Assembly (NCBI GenBank): GCA_902793995.1
Contig: CADBFP010000021.1
Span: 1-32,346 of the forward strand
Direction of reading: 5' to 3'
Length of the DNA stretch: 32,346 nt
Source: an uncultured Lachnospiraceae bacterium
GTDB taxonomy: Bacteria; Bacillota; Clostridia; Lachnospirales; Lachnospiraceae
Part shown: in pieces, positions 20,803-30,344 of the stretch
How the letters are laid out: the number at the start of each line of letters is the position of its first letter
How positions within the stretch are numbered: position 1 is the stretch's first letter
Made by a program: the position numbers and the translations under genes
Notes under the pieces: generated by a model
Told to the model about the DNA's origin: nothing
Databases searched by the model: none
What the model saw: only the letters and a program-made list of their open reading frames with translations

Positions 20803-21633
20803 TTACACCGCCACCGGGATGGGGAAGGGGAATTTGTGGAATTGATAATCCTCCACATGCAGGCTGTCCACCGTGAAATCGTAAAAGTTCTTCACATCCG
20901 GATCCAGCCACACCTTAGGCGCCGGCAGGGGTTCCTGCTGCAGCAAATACTCCACCCCCTCCACATGCCGGTCATAAATATGGGCATCCGCAATTACATG
21001 CACCAGGGTGCCGGCCTTCAGCCCCGAAACCTGGGCCATCATCATCAGAAGCAGGCTGTACTGGCACACATTCCAGCTGTTGGCGGTCAGCATGTCGTTG
21101 GAGCGCTGGTTCAGGATGCCGTTTAAGGTATCCCCGGATACATTAAAGGTCATGGAATAGGCGCAGGGATAAAGAGCCATTTCCGAAAGATCGTGATGAT
21201 TGTATAAATTGGTCATAATCCGGCGGCTGGCGGGATTGTGTTTCAAATCGTACAGCACCCGGTCTACCTGGTCAAAAAGTCCCTCTTTATATTGATGCTT
21301 TACCCCCAGCTGGTAGCCGTAGGCCTTGCCGATGGTGCCCTCTGCATCCGCCCAGGCATCCCATACATGGGATCCCAGCTCGCTGACCTTATTGGACTTT
21401 TTCTGCCAGATCCAAAGCAGCTCATCGAAGGCCCCTTTATAGGCCGTGCGCCGGATTGTCATCATCGGAAACTCTTTTTGCAAATCATAGCGGTTTACAA
21501 TGCCGAAGCATTTTACTGTGTGAGCAGGGGCACCGTCCTCCCAACGGGGGCGCACCTCCTGGTCCGTGTCCCAAATCCCTTCGCTTAAAATCTGACGGCA
21601 ATTGGCCATAAAAATCTCGTCTGCGTAGCTCAT
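20803..21633 (-). CDS. thyA: Thymidylate synthase
   Basis: A 276-residue ThyA-type enzyme making dTMP from dUMP with methylene-tetrahydrofolate. The catalytic cysteine is Cys157 in ALYPCAYSMTF, where most ThyA proteins have PPCH; the N-terminal arginine segment is RRTAYKGAFDELLWIWQ, and the dUMP site includes NQRSNDMLTANSWNVCQYSLLLM and HVIADAHIYDRHVEG. The sequence belongs to a divergent clostridial type without the usual His after the Cys. ATG 21633 has GGGAGG 5 bases upstream; the frame is open to 21681 but lacks a signal there. It is followed by folA at a 4-base gap and preceded by a promoter at 21662-21691. Confidence 0.95.
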   Translation of the reverse strand: MSYADEIFMANCRQILSEGIWDTDQEVRPRWEDGAPAHTVKCFGIVNRYDLQKEFPMMTIRRTAYKGAFDELLWIWQKKSNKVSELGSHVWDAWADAEGTIGKAYGYQLGVKHQYKEGLFDQVDRVLYDLKHNPASRRIMTNLYNHHDLSEMALYPCAYSMTFNVSGDTLNGILNQRSNDMLTANSWNVCQYSLLLMMMAQVSGLKAGTLVHVIADAHIYDRHVEGVEYLLQQEPLPAPKVWLDPDVKNFYDFTVDSLHVEDYQFHKFPFPIPVAV

Positions 21634-21661
21634 GCTGGCCTCCCAAATCTTTGATGCTCTA

Positions 21662-21691
21662 ACTATAACACAGAGCCGCAAAGCCTGACAA
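21662..21691 (-). promoter_or_regulatory. Promoter of thyA-folA
   Basis: Minus strand TTGTCA (21691-21686), 18 bases, TATAGT (21667-21662), 28 bases before the thyA start. Confidence 0.6.
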
Positions 21692-21716
21692 GAAAAAAAG
21701 ACAGCCTACTTTCCCC

Positions 21717-21745
21717 TTGCAAGCCTCCGGGAGAAAGAGTAGAAT
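21717..21745 (+). promoter_or_regulatory. Promoter of the AEC permease/NRPS unit
   Basis: TTGCAA (21717-21722), 17 bases, TAGAAT (21740-21745), 33 bases before the permease ATG. No comparable pair is seen in the 58 bases between the permease and the NRPS gene, so this promoter may serve both. Confidence 0.55.
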
Positions 21746-21778
21746 ATAGGCAGCGGAAACAGGAGGCGGAGCAGATAG

Positions 21779-22753
21779 ATGCTGGAAAATCTAAGATTAT
21801 CTTTTTTAATTGTTTTTCCCTTCCTGGCCTATATGACCATTGGATTCTTACTGCGGAAATTCCGGGTGGTGGAAGATGAATTCACCGCCCGGCTGAACCG
21901 TTTTCTGGCCGGTGTTTTGCTGCCGGTGAATATATTTAACAGTCTGTACGATAAAGACTTAAGCAGCGCTTTTAAAAATCCCACCGCTCTTTACTGCGGG
22001 GCCGGGGTGCTGCTGCTGACGCTTGTACTGATCTGGCTGGTGCCGAAATGGGAGAAGGACCCGGCCAAACAGGGAGCCATGATTCATTGCGGCTTTCGGG
22101 GGAACTGCATGCTGTATGCCCTGCCCATTGCCCAGGGAATCTTCGGCCGGGATGTGCCGGAAGTGGTGATAGTATTGGCGGTGGTGGTGCTGATCAATAA
22201 TTTTGAGGCCGTGCCGATCCTGGAGCATTACCGGAATAAAACGCCAAAATATGCGGCATCTGAGACTTCCTCCCGCCTTTCCTTTAAAGAAATGGCGCTG
22301 GGCTGGCTGAAGACGCCCTTGCTGATTGGTGTATTGCTGGGCACCCTTTGGGCCCTCCTGCGGATTCCTATGCCGGCGTTTTGCGGCAAAGTGATAAGCG
22401 GCATGGCGGGCACGGTGATTCCATTGGCCTTTATGACTCTGGGGGCCCGGTTGAACTTCGGCCATCTGAAAGCCAATAAGAAGAATGTAATCCGCATGTC
22501 CTTGATAAAGCTGGTGGCTGCTCCGGCGGTGATGCTGCTGCTGCCCCTTCTGGCCCGCTGGCCGGAGGAAAGCATCGTGGCGGTGATGGTAGGCCTGGGG
22601 GCCCCTTCGGCAGTCATTTGCTATGCTATGACGGAATTGTACGAATGCGATGCGGACACGGCAGGGGAGATTGTTTCTTTGTCTTCCGCTTTATCCATGA
22701 TTACCATATTTTTGTGGATTTTCGGATTGAAACAAATGGGATTTATTCATTGA
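21779..22753 (+). CDS. AEC-family permease
   Basis: A 324-residue membrane protein of the auxin efflux carrier (AEC) family, with about ten predicted helices. Family features are an N-terminal bundle including VFPFLAYMTIGFLLRKF, the GFRGNCMLYALPIAQGIFG segment of the first half, the IPLAFMTLGARLNFGHLK segment near the middle of the second half, and the VGLGAPSAVICYAMTELY block. ATG 21779 follows AGGAGG at 21761-21766. Family members carry carboxylates such as malate or amino acids, and some move unknown organic acids. It ends 58 bases upstream of the NRPS with no clear terminator, so it may supply a precursor or export the product. That is inference from position only. Confidence 0.88.
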   Translation: MLENLRLSFLIVFPFLAYMTIGFLLRKFRVVEDEFTARLNRFLAGVLLPVNIFNSLYDKDLSSAFKNPTALYCGAGVLLLTLVLIWLVPKWEKDPAKQGAMIHCGFRGNCMLYALPIAQGIFGRDVPEVVIVLAVVVLINNFEAVPILEHYRNKTPKYAASETSSRLSFKEMALGWLKTPLLIGVLLGTLWALLRIPMPAFCGKVISGMAGTVIPLAFMTLGARLNFGHLKANKKNVIRMSLIKLVAAPAVMLLLPLLARWPEESIVAVMVGLGAPSAVICYAMTELYECDADTAGEIVSLSSALSMITIFLWIFGLKQMGFIH

Positions 22754-22811
22754 AAGCTGGCGCTGCCGGCGTTTGACGCCCCATGTCCCCGCTTTATGAA
22801 AGGAGAGTATT

Positions 22812-25800
22812 ATGAACACGAACCATTCTTCCGCTCCCTTAAGTCAGACCGAGCTGGGTATTTTTTTGGCTTGTCAGCAGCCTACCACGGCTTATAATCT
22901 GCCCCATCTGATTCCGCTGCCGTCGGAGACGGACTTGAACCGCCTGAAAGAGGCGGTTCAGACTTTATTTGACAAGCATCCGGGGCTTTTTTCCCGCATT
23001 CATTTAGGAGAGGATGGCAGCCCGCAGCGGGTGATTGTTCGGGAACCACTTCTGATAGAGGAGCAGACGCTGGCTTCCCTGGAAGAGGTGCCTCTGTCTC
23101 ATTTTGATATCCTGGATGCCCCCCTGTACCGCCTGGCCATTTACCGGGTGGGAGAGCAGCGCTATTTCTTCTTTGACTCCCACCATATCATTTTTGACGG
23201 CCAAAGCCTTACGCTGTTTGTCAAGCAGCTGGCAGCCCTGTATGAAGGAAAGGAAGTACCGGGAGAGTTGCTCTCTGCCGGCGACTTTGCCCGGGAGGAA
23301 GAGGAAAAAAGGCAAAGCCCGGCCTATGAGGAGGCCAAGGCCTACTATACCCAGACCTTTGAGGGCATTGAAAATGATCCCGCCCTGCCCTTCGACCGGC
23401 AGGAGGGGACGCCACGCTATGCCTTTACGAAAAAACGCTTAAATGCCAGGGCCACGGAACTGGTGCCCTTTATTAAAGACAAGGGCCTTCGTTCCTCCGC
23501 CTTTTTCCTGGGGGTTTTCAGCTGGCTGCTGGCCCGAATGAACGGAGAAAAGGAAGCGTATCTGGCCACGGTACATAACGGCCGCAGCCCGGAATTGTCC
23601 GCCACCATCGGCATGTTTGTGAAAACACTGCCTTTCTATTTGTCCTTCACCGAAGAAGAGAAGGTAGCCGACTTTCTGCAAAAAGCCAGCGAGGAAATGA
23701 GTCGGGTGGTGGAACATGACCTGTATTCCTTTGCGGATGCCAGCAAGGACCTGGGGGCCAGCGGAGAAATCCTCTTTGCTTACCAGGGGGATTATATGTT
23801 TGATGCCCATCTTTTGGGGGAAACCCGGCGGATGATCAAGCCCGAGGTGCCGGACGGCAAGGGGCTTATGAGCCTGGAACTGCACAAGGACGGAGAGGAA
23901 TACGAGCTTTGGACCGAATACCGGGCGGATCTGTACAAGCAGGAAACCATGGAGCAGCTGGGAATTCTGTATGACACAGCCCTGAGGGAGTTTACCCGCC
24001 GGGAGACCCTGGGAGAAATTGATCTTATGGACGAAGCCCAGCTGGCGCTGCTGGAGGCCAATAACGAAACGGACACCTCCTTCCTGGATTTCTCCCATCA
24101 TACGGTGGTGGATTATTTCCGGGCTCAGGCAGGAAAATGGCCGGATCATCCGGCGGTAGTCTTTAAGGATATATCCTATACCTACCGGCAGATGGATGCC
24201 TTGACGGACCGCATCGCCGCCCGTCTGCAGAGCCTGGGGGCGGGCCGGGAGAAGGTGGTTTCCGTGCTGATTCCCAAGTGCGAATATACCTTGTTGGCCA
24301 GCCTGGGAGTGTTAAAGAGCGGCGCTGCCTATCAGCCTTTGGATCCCACCTATCCCCGGGAGCGGCTGCAATTTATGGTGGAGGATGCCGGCGCCGCTGC
24401 CCTGATTCTGGACCGCTCCCTGGAGGGGCTGCTGGAGGGTTATCAGGGCCCCCGCCTGTATCTGGACGAGATCCCGGACCTGCCCCCGGGCAAGCCCCAG
24501 GGGAAACCACGGCCGGAGGATTTGTTCATCCTGCTGTACACCTCCGGCACCACCGGCAAGCCCAAGGGGGTTATGCTGGAGCATCAGAATATTTTAAGCT
24601 TCTGCCTGGTAAACAACCGGCTGTATGAGGAAAAACACGATGCCAAAATGTCTGTCTATGCCTCCTACGGATTCGACGCGGACATGATGGATCTCTACCC
24701 TGCCATGACCTGTGGTGGCACGGTGTATGTGATCCCGGAGGAAATGCGGCTGGATCTTTTGGCTCTGGAGAGCTACTTCAACGAGGTGGGGATTACACAT
24801 TCGCTGATTACCACCCAGGTGGGCCGCCAGTTTGCGGAAATGGCCAAGCCTAAGAGCCTCAGGCACTTCTTTGTGGGCGGAGAAAGGCTGGTTCCCCTGG
24901 ATCCTCCGGAGGGCTATATTTTCCACAATGCCTACGGCCCCACGGAGGGTACCGTGTTCTGCTGCGAGCAGCCAGTGCTGGAGCGCTATTATAGTGTACC
25001 CATCGGCAAACATCTGCCGGATTATAAGTTTTACGTGCTGGATGAACAGGGCCGCCGCCTGCCCTGGGGCATGAAAGGGGAATTGGCCATTGCCGGTCCT
25101 CAGGTAGCCAGGGGATATTTGAACCGGCCGGAGGAAAGCGCCAAGGCCTTTGTGACCAATCCCTTTGAAAGCGATCCGGTTTTTGAACGGATGTATAAAA
25201 CCGGGGATGTGGTGCGCTTTTTAAAGGACGGCACCGTGGATTTCATCGGCCGCTCCGACGGCCAGGTAAAGATACGGGGCTTCCGGGTGGAACTGGCGGA
25301 GGTGGAGGAAATTATCCGCCGCTTCCCGGGGATTAAGGATGCCACGGTGAAGGATTTTACGGATCCTTCCGGCGTGAAGTTTATCGCGGCCTATGTGGTG
25401 AGTGATGAGACGGTGGATATCGAGGGCCTTTGCGCCTTTATCGGCCGGAACAAGCCCCCTTATATGATTCCCGCCTGCGTGATGCAGATTGATGCCATCC
25501 CCTTAAACCAGAACCAAAAGGTCAATAAGCGGGCCCTGCCGGAGCCTGTCCGGCGGGAGGCGGAAATCGTGCCCCCTGCCAGCGAAACGGAAAGCCGGAT
25601 CCTGGATATCCTCGCCGGCATCCTGGGCCATTCCTCCTTCGGCGTTACCACGGACTTTACGGAGGCGGGGCTAAATTCTGTTTCCTCCATCCGTTTCTGT
25701 GTGCAGCTTTCCAAGGCCTTTGACCGGCCCTTTAAGAACAGTGAGATGGCGGAATTTCCCACGGTGAGAAGTCTGGCCTTGCAAGTGGAGGCCAAGGGGG

Positions 25801-28800
25801 AAAGCCGCCGGTATGAAGCCTGGGAGCGGACGCCTCTTACCAAGACCCAGGAAGGGATTTTTGTGGAGTGCATGGCCAGGCCGGCGGCTACCACCTATAA
25901 TATTCCTTCCCTTTTCCGCTTTGAAAAGCCGGTAAAGCCGGAAAGAGTGGCGGAGGCGGTGCGGAAGACCCTGGCGGCCCATCCCTATATGATGAGCCGT
26001 CTGGAAACGGATGAGTCCGGGGAGGTATTTATCCGCCGGGAAGCCTGGGAGCCGGAGGTGGAAATCATTGAGGGGCCGGTGCCGGCGGAATCCTTCCTGG
26101 TGAGGCCTTTTACCCTTCTGGGAGATAAGCTTTACCGGGCCGAGGTTTATCATAGCGGGACGGAAACCGCTCTTTTCCTGGATGTGCATCATATTCTTTG
26201 CGACGGCACCAGCGAGGTGGTGCTGATGCAGGATATCTCTCTGGCTATGGAAGGCGGAGAGCCGGAGAAAGAAAGCTATTCCGGCTTTGAGATCGCCCAG
26301 GATGAGGTGCTGGACCGGAAGGGACCCCGGTTGAAGGAGGCCAAAGAATGGTATGAGAAGCTGCTGTCCGGCAAAGAGACCGAGTTTAAGATGAAAAAGG
26401 CCCTTAAGACTTCGGGTAAAGCCCTGGAAGCGGCGGAATGGGAAGTGGACCTGCCCCGGCAGGAACTGGAGGCCTTTGCGGAACAAAACGGCTTGAGCAT
26501 GAATGCCCTGTTCAATTTCATTTTCGGCCTTACCTTGTCCAAATATCTGTATAAAGAGGAGGCCTTGTTTACCACCATATACAACGGCCGCAGCGACTCC
26601 CGCTGTATGCGCACCGTTTCCATGCTGGTAAAAACCCTGCCGGTTTATGTGAATACGGCGGATGACACGGAAATCCTGCCGGCGGTCCGGGCGCTTAGAC
26701 GGCAGCTGGAAGGTTCCCAGCAGCACGATATTTTCGCCTTCTCCGAAATCGCTTCCGCTTACGGCCTCACGGCGGACAATCTCTTCGTTTATCACGGAGC
26801 GGACTTTAAGTTCCGAAAGCTGGGGGGCCTGCCTGTTCAGGGCGGCACCCTGGATCTGGGCTATGCCAAATTCCCCTTTGCACTGTATGTCTTTACCCGG
26901 GACGAGGGCTTCCTGTTCCGCTGCGAGGCGGACGGGAGCCTGTATGATCAGGACAGCATACGGGGCTTTGTGGGCACCTTCCTGCGGATTCTGGAGCAGA
27001 TCCGGGAGGTGCGCCGCATCAGCGAGCTGGATTATCTGACGGAAGAGGATATCCGGCTTTATGAGGCTTTTAACGATACGGCCCAGCCGGTGCCGCCGGT
27101 ATCCTATAACAAGCTGATGGAGGCCCAGGCTGCCCGGGTGCCGGAGCGGAAGGCCGTGATTGCCCAGGACGGGGCCTATACCTACCGGGAATTAAACGAA
27201 AGAGCCAACCGGCTGGCCCATAATCTGCGGGATGAAGGGCTTTCCGCCAGCGGCAAAGTGGTGGCTCTGATGCCCCGGGTGAGGGATGCTTATGCCGTGC
27301 GGCTGGGAATTTTGAAGGCGGGAGCCGCCTTTGTGCCTATCGATCCCAAGTATCCGGATGACCGCATCGAATATATCATTTCCGGCTCCGGCGCCGGGGC
27401 GGTGATTACTACCCCGGAGATAGCCCGGGAGCGGGCGGATATGCTGGCCCGGGCCGGCGCCCCGGTGCGGGAGGCGGCCTCTCTCATGGAGCAGGGCAGC
27501 GCCCAGAATCCGGACTGGATAATCGATCCGGAGGATCTGGCTTATTTGATCTTTACCTCCGGCTCCACCGGCAAGCCCAAAGGGGTGATGATCCGGCAGC
27601 GGAACCTGGTGAACCTTTGCCTGGACGGCAAAAACAATATCAAGGATGTATTCCGGGCCGCCGGAGAGGAAGAGGTGGTTTGCGGTGCCTTCGCCTCCTT
27701 GTCCTTCGACGTTTCCGTGCAGGAGCAGTTCTTCCCCTTAAGCCACGGCTATACGGTGGTGATGGCCTCGGAAGAGGAAATCGCCAATCCCTTCGCTCTG
27801 GCAGAACTGTTTGATCGGGAGAAGGTGGACATTTGCTTCATGACTCCCTCTTATGTGGCCAATGCGGCGGATATGCCGCCCTTCCTGGAGGCCTTAAAAC
27901 GGATGAAGGTGTTGTATGTGGGAGGCGAAGCTCTGCCGGCGGAGCTATATACCAAGCTGCGGCAGGCCGGTGTGAATACGATCATTTACAACGGCTACGG
28001 CCCCACGGAGACCACGGTTTTCTCCACCTTTGGCCTGATGACGGACGAGTTTATCACCATCGGCAAGCCGGTGGGGAATACCAAGCTGTATCTGTTGGAT
28101 GTCCACGGCCATAAGCTGCCCATTGGCGCCATCGGGGATTTGACCATTGCCGGAGACGGCGTGGGGGGCGGCTATCTGGATCTGCCGGAGAGAACCACCG
28201 AGCGCTATATTACAGTGGACGGCCTGCCGGCCTTCCGCTCCGGAGATATGGCCCGCTATAACCGGGAGGGGAACATTGAGTTCTTCGGCCGTCTGGATAA
28301 TCAGGTAAAGCTTCGGGGCCTGCGGGTGGAGCTGGATGAGATCATCAAAGCCATTATGGCTTATGAGAGCATTACTTCCGCCGTGGTGGTGGTGAAGAAT
28401 CATGCGGCGGAGGATTATCTGGCTGCCTACTTTACCGCCCAGGGCATGGTGGATAAGGACAAGCTGACGGCCTTCATCGGCAAGACCCTGACGCCTTATA
28501 TGATTCCCAAGGTAATGATGCAATTAGAGAAACTGCCTTTGACACCCAACGGGAAAGTGGACCGGAAGGCATTGCCGGAGCCGGCGGCGGCAGAGACCAC
28601 CCGTCGGGTTCACAGGCCTAAGGGCGAGCTGGAGGAGAAGATCGCGGTCCTCTTCGAAAGAGCCTTGGGCCAGAAGGATCTGGGCCGGGATGAAGACTTC
28701 TTCGATCTGGGCGGCACCTCTTTGTCTGCCTCCAAGGTGGCTATGCTGGCGGTGGGAGCAGGGCTTCCTATAGCCTACGGGGATGTGTTTGCCAATCCCA

Positions 28801-30071
28801 CGGTGGCGGATCTGGCGGCCCATGTGCGGCAGGTGCAGGGCGGAGAAAGCGGCCGGAAGGAAGAGGAGCGGAAAGCGGATCAGACTACGGGGAAGGCCGC
28901 CGGAGAAGCGGCGCTGCAGTACAACACCCCGGCCTATCTGGAGGAAATCCGGGCAGAGCGGCCCCTGGGCCGGGTGCTTTTGACCGGCGCCACCGGCTTT
29001 TTGGGCATTCATGTGCTACGGGAGTTGCTGCGGCTGGAAGTTCCGGTGCTGGCTCTTTGCCGGGGCGCCGAGGACCTGGACGCGGAGATGCGGCTGAAAG
29101 GCATGCTGATGTATTACTTTGACTCGCCTCTGGATGAAGAAGTGGAGCGGCTGGTCCGGGTAATCGACGGGGATGTGACCCATGAAAACCTCCCGGAACT
29201 TCTTAAAGAGGAGCCGGTGGATACCATCATCAACTGCGCCGCCCTGGTGAAGCATTTTGCGGCAGATGACAGTATTGAGCGGGTGAATGTAGGGGGTGTA
29301 AAGACCCTGATTCAGCTTGCGAAGGCGAAAAACTGCCGCCTGATCCAGATTTCTACGGTTTCCGTGGCCGGTGAGAATATAGACGATAAGTTCCCGGAAA
29401 CATTCCGGCTGTTTGAAAACCAGTTGGCCGTGGGGCAGGATATCTCCAACAAGTACGTCCACTCTAAATATATGGGCGAGCAAGCCATTTTAGAGGCAGT
29501 GGAAAAAGGCCTGGATGCCAAGATCATCCGGGTGGGGAATCTGATGGGCCGCCAAAGCGACGGGGAGTTCCAGATCAATTCCGTTACCAGCAGCTTTATC
29601 CGGGATCTGCGGGGGTATAAGGCCCTGGGCTGCTTCCCGGTAAGCCGCTGCGACGGGCGGGTGGATTTGACACCCATTGACGAAGTGGCCCGGGCGGTAT
29701 TGCTGTTGGCCGGGACGCCGAAGAAGTTTACCCTCTTCCACGGCGCCAATTCCCATACCGTGGAGATGGGAGATATTATCGAGGCCATGAACCAGGCGGG
29801 ATTCCCCATAGAGATTTTGCCGGAGGAGGAATTCAGCCGGCGTCTGGGAGCCATGATGGAGGATGATAAAGCCAATATGATGGTTTCCAGCCTGATTTCC
29901 TATGCTTCCAGCGATCAGAAGCTGCACAGTTATATCCAGACGGATAACCGCTTCAGTATCAAGGCGCTGTACCGCCTGGGATTCAAGTGGCCTATTACGG
30001 ATGATGCGTATCTGCTCCACATGATTGAAGCCTTAAAGTCGCTGGACTTCTTTGACCGGACGGATATTTAA
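22812..30071 (+). CDS. Bimodular NRPS with terminal reductase (C-A-T-C-A-T-R)
   Basis: A 2,419-residue peptide synthetase. Module 1: condensation domain with HHIIFDG at 124-130; adenylation domain with TSGTTGKPKG at 577-586, AYGPTEGTV and NQKVNKRALPEP; carrier Ser956 in AGLNSVSSI. Module 2: condensation with HHILCDG at 1126-1132; adenylation with TSGSTGKPKG at 1582-1591, GYGPTETTVF and NGKVDRKALPEP; carrier Ser1970 in LGGTSLSAS. The last 370 residues are a short-chain dehydrogenase-type thioester reductase: GATGFLG at 2059-2065 and Tyr2215/Lys2219 in YVHSK. No epimerase or thioesterase is present. The C-terminal reductase predicts release as an aldehyde (or alcohol), and a condensation domain at the start predicts an acyl cap or an upstream partner. 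Hand-aligned specificity codes: DAMLFGAVFK and DVQFYGGVFK, the first hydrophobic. AAAGGAG precedes the ATG. Confidence 0.96.
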   Translation: MNTNHSSAPLSQTELGIFLACQQPTTAYNLPHLIPLPSETDLNRLKEAVQTLFDKHPGLFSRIHLGEDGSPQRVIVREPLLIEEQTLASLEEVPLSHFDILDAPLYRLAIYRVGEQRYFFFDSHHIIFDGQSLTLFVKQLAALYEGKEVPGELLSAGDFAREEEEKRQSPAYEEAKAYYTQTFEGIENDPALPFDRQEGTPRYAFTKKRLNARATELVPFIKDKGLRSSAFFLGVFSWLLARMNGEKEAYLATVHNGRSPELSATIGMFVKTLPFYLSFTEEEKVADFLQKASEEMSRVVEHDLYSFADASKDLGASGEILFAYQGDYMFDAHLLGETRRMIKPEVPDGKGLMSLELHKDGEEYELWTEYRADLYKQETMEQLGILYDTALREFTRRETLGEIDLMDEAQLALLEANNETDTSFLDFSHHTVVDYFRAQAGKWPDHPAVVFKDISYTYRQMDALTDRIAARLQSLGAGREKVVSVLIPKCEYTLLASLGVLKSGAAYQPLDPTYPRERLQFMVEDAGAAALILDRSLEGLLEGYQGPRLYLDEIPDLPPGKPQGKPRPEDLFILLYTSGTTGKPKGVMLEHQNILSFCLVNNRLYEEKHDAKMSVYASYGFDADMMDLYPAMTCGGTVYVIPEEMRLDLLALESYFNEVGITHSLITTQVGRQFAEMAKPKSLRHFFVGGERLVPLDPPEGYIFHNAYGPTEGTVFCCEQPVLERYYSVPIGKHLPDYKFYVLDEQGRRLPWGMKGELAIAGPQVARGYLNRPEESAKAFVTNPFESDPVFERMYKTGDVVRFLKDGTVDFIGRSDGQVKIRGFRVELAEVEEIIRRFPGIKDATVKDFTDPSGVKFIAAYVVSDETVDIEGLCAFIGRNKPPYMIPACVMQIDAIPLNQNQKVNKRALPEPVRREAEIVPPASETESRILDILAGILGHSSFGVTTDFTEAGLNSVSSIRFCVQLSKAFDRPFKNSEMAEFPTVRSLALQVEAKGESRRYEAWERTPLTKTQEGIFVECMARPAATTYNIPSLFRFEKPVKPERVAEAVRKTLAAHPYMMSRLETDESGEVFIRREAWEPEVEIIEGPVPAESFLVRPFTLLGDKLYRAEVYHSGTETALFLDVHHILCDGTSEVVLMQDISLAMEGGEPEKESYSGFEIAQDEVLDRKGPRLKEAKEWYEKLLSGKETEFKMKKALKTSGKALEAAEWEVDLPRQELEAFAEQNGLSMNALFNFIFGLTLSKYLYKEEALFTTIYNGRSDSRCMRTVSMLVKTLPVYVNTADDTEILPAVRALRRQLEGSQQHDIFAFSEIASAYGLTADNLFVYHGADFKFRKLGGLPVQGGTLDLGYAKFPFALYVFTRDEGFLFRCEADGSLYDQDSIRGFVGTFLRILEQIREVRRISELDYLTEEDIRLYEAFNDTAQPVPPVSYNKLMEAQAARVPERKAVIAQDGAYTYRELNERANRLAHNLRDEGLSASGKVVALMPRVRDAYAVRLGILKAGAAFVPIDPKYPDDRIEYIISGSGAGAVITTPEIARERADMLARAGAPVREAASLMEQGSAQNPDWIIDPEDLAYLIFTSGSTGKPKGVMIRQRNLVNLCLDGKNNIKDVFRAAGEEEVVCGAFASLSFDVSVQEQFFPLSHGYTVVMASEEEIANPFALAELFDREKVDICFMTPSYVANAADMPPFLEALKRMKVLYVGGEALPAELYTKLRQAGVNTIIYNGYGPTETTVFSTFGLMTDEFITIGKPVGNTKLYLLDVHGHKLPIGAIGDLTIAGDGVGGGYLDLPERTTERYITVDGLPAFRSGDMARYNREGNIEFFGRLDNQVKLRGLRVELDEIIKAIMAYESITSAVVVVKNHAAEDYLAAYFTAQGMVDKDKLTAFIGKTLTPYMIPKVMMQLEKLPLTPNGKVDRKALPEPAAAETTRRVHRPKGELEEKIAVLFERALGQKDLGRDEDFFDLGGTSLSASKVAMLAVGAGLPIAYGDVFANPTVADLAAHVRQVQGGESGRKEEERKADQTTGKAAGEAALQYNTPAYLEEIRAERPLGRVLLTGATGFLGIHVLRELLRLEVPVLALCRGAEDLDAEMRLKGMLMYYFDSPLDEEVERLVRVIDGDVTHENLPELLKEEPVDTIINCAALVKHFAADDSIERVNVGGVKTLIQLAKAKNCRLIQISTVSVAGENIDDKFPETFRLFENQLAVGQDISNKYVHSKYMGEQAILEAVEKGLDAKIIRVGNLMGRQSDGEFQINSVTSSFIRDLRGYKALGCFPVSRCDGRVDLTPIDEVARAVLLLAGTPKKFTLFHGANSHTVEMGDIIEAMNQAGFPIEILPEEEFSRRLGAMMEDDKANMMVSSLISYASSDQKLHSYIQTDNRFSIKALYRLGFKWPITDDAYLLHMIEALKSLDFFDRTDI

Positions 30072-30080
30072 GGGGCGGAC

Positions 30081-30131
30081 CACTTGCCTGCCGGCAAGTG
30101 CCCGAAAGAGAATCGGCCTGGCGGCCGATTC
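30081..30131. repeat. Two perfect hairpins after the NRPS
   Basis: CACTTGCC-TGCC-GGCAAGTG (30081-30100) and GAATCGGCC-TGGC-GGCCGATTC (30110-30131), with 4-base loops. They follow the NRPS stop by 10 bases. Neither has a T-run, so they are not textbook terminators but could stabilise the mRNA end. The whole 30072-30344 gap has no gene. Confidence 0.6.
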
Positions 30132-30155
30132 GGGCGATTGATAATCGCCCCTACG
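30132..30155 (-). repeat. REP-like palindrome, copy 3
   Basis: GGGCGATT-GAT-AATCGCCC followed by CTACG; exact reverse complement of copy 2 (9853-9876), base for base over 24 bases. Confidence 0.85.
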
Positions 30156-30177
30156 CAGGATGGGGGAAGTTTGCAGC

Positions 30178-30201
30178 CGTAGGGGCGGCTATCAGCCGCC
30201 C
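30178..30201 (+). repeat. REP-like palindrome, copy 4
   Basis: CGTAG then GGGCGGCT-ATC-AGCCGCCC. It faces copy 3 head to head, 22 bases away, the arrangement often seen for REP pairs. Confidence 0.85.
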
Positions 30202-30241
30202 GCCCTGCATTTGAACGCGCTGCCAAGTGGAATGGTATATT

Positions 30242-30270
30242 TTGCAAAAACGCCCAAATAATGCTATCCT
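30242..30270 (+). promoter_or_regulatory. Promoter of the STAS-PP2C operon
   Basis: TTGCAA (30242-30247), 17 bases, TATCCT (30265-30270), 74 bases before the STAS gene start. Confidence 0.5.
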
Positions 30271-30344
30271 AAAGTCAGCAAGCGGGAAGGGAATCTCCCC
30301 CATTACCATTATGGCACTAAAAGCTTTTTATTCAGGAGAATGCT

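Noticed and set aside
25671-26795. 374-codon minus-strand open frame inside the NRPS
   Set aside because: Antisense to the second condensation domain; its length comes from high GC and it has no recognisable domain or ribosome site.
30072-30344. Possible riboswitch or small RNA gene after the NRPS
   Set aside because: The structure is accounted for by separate perfect hairpins and REP-like repeats; no conserved riboswitch core can be recognised.
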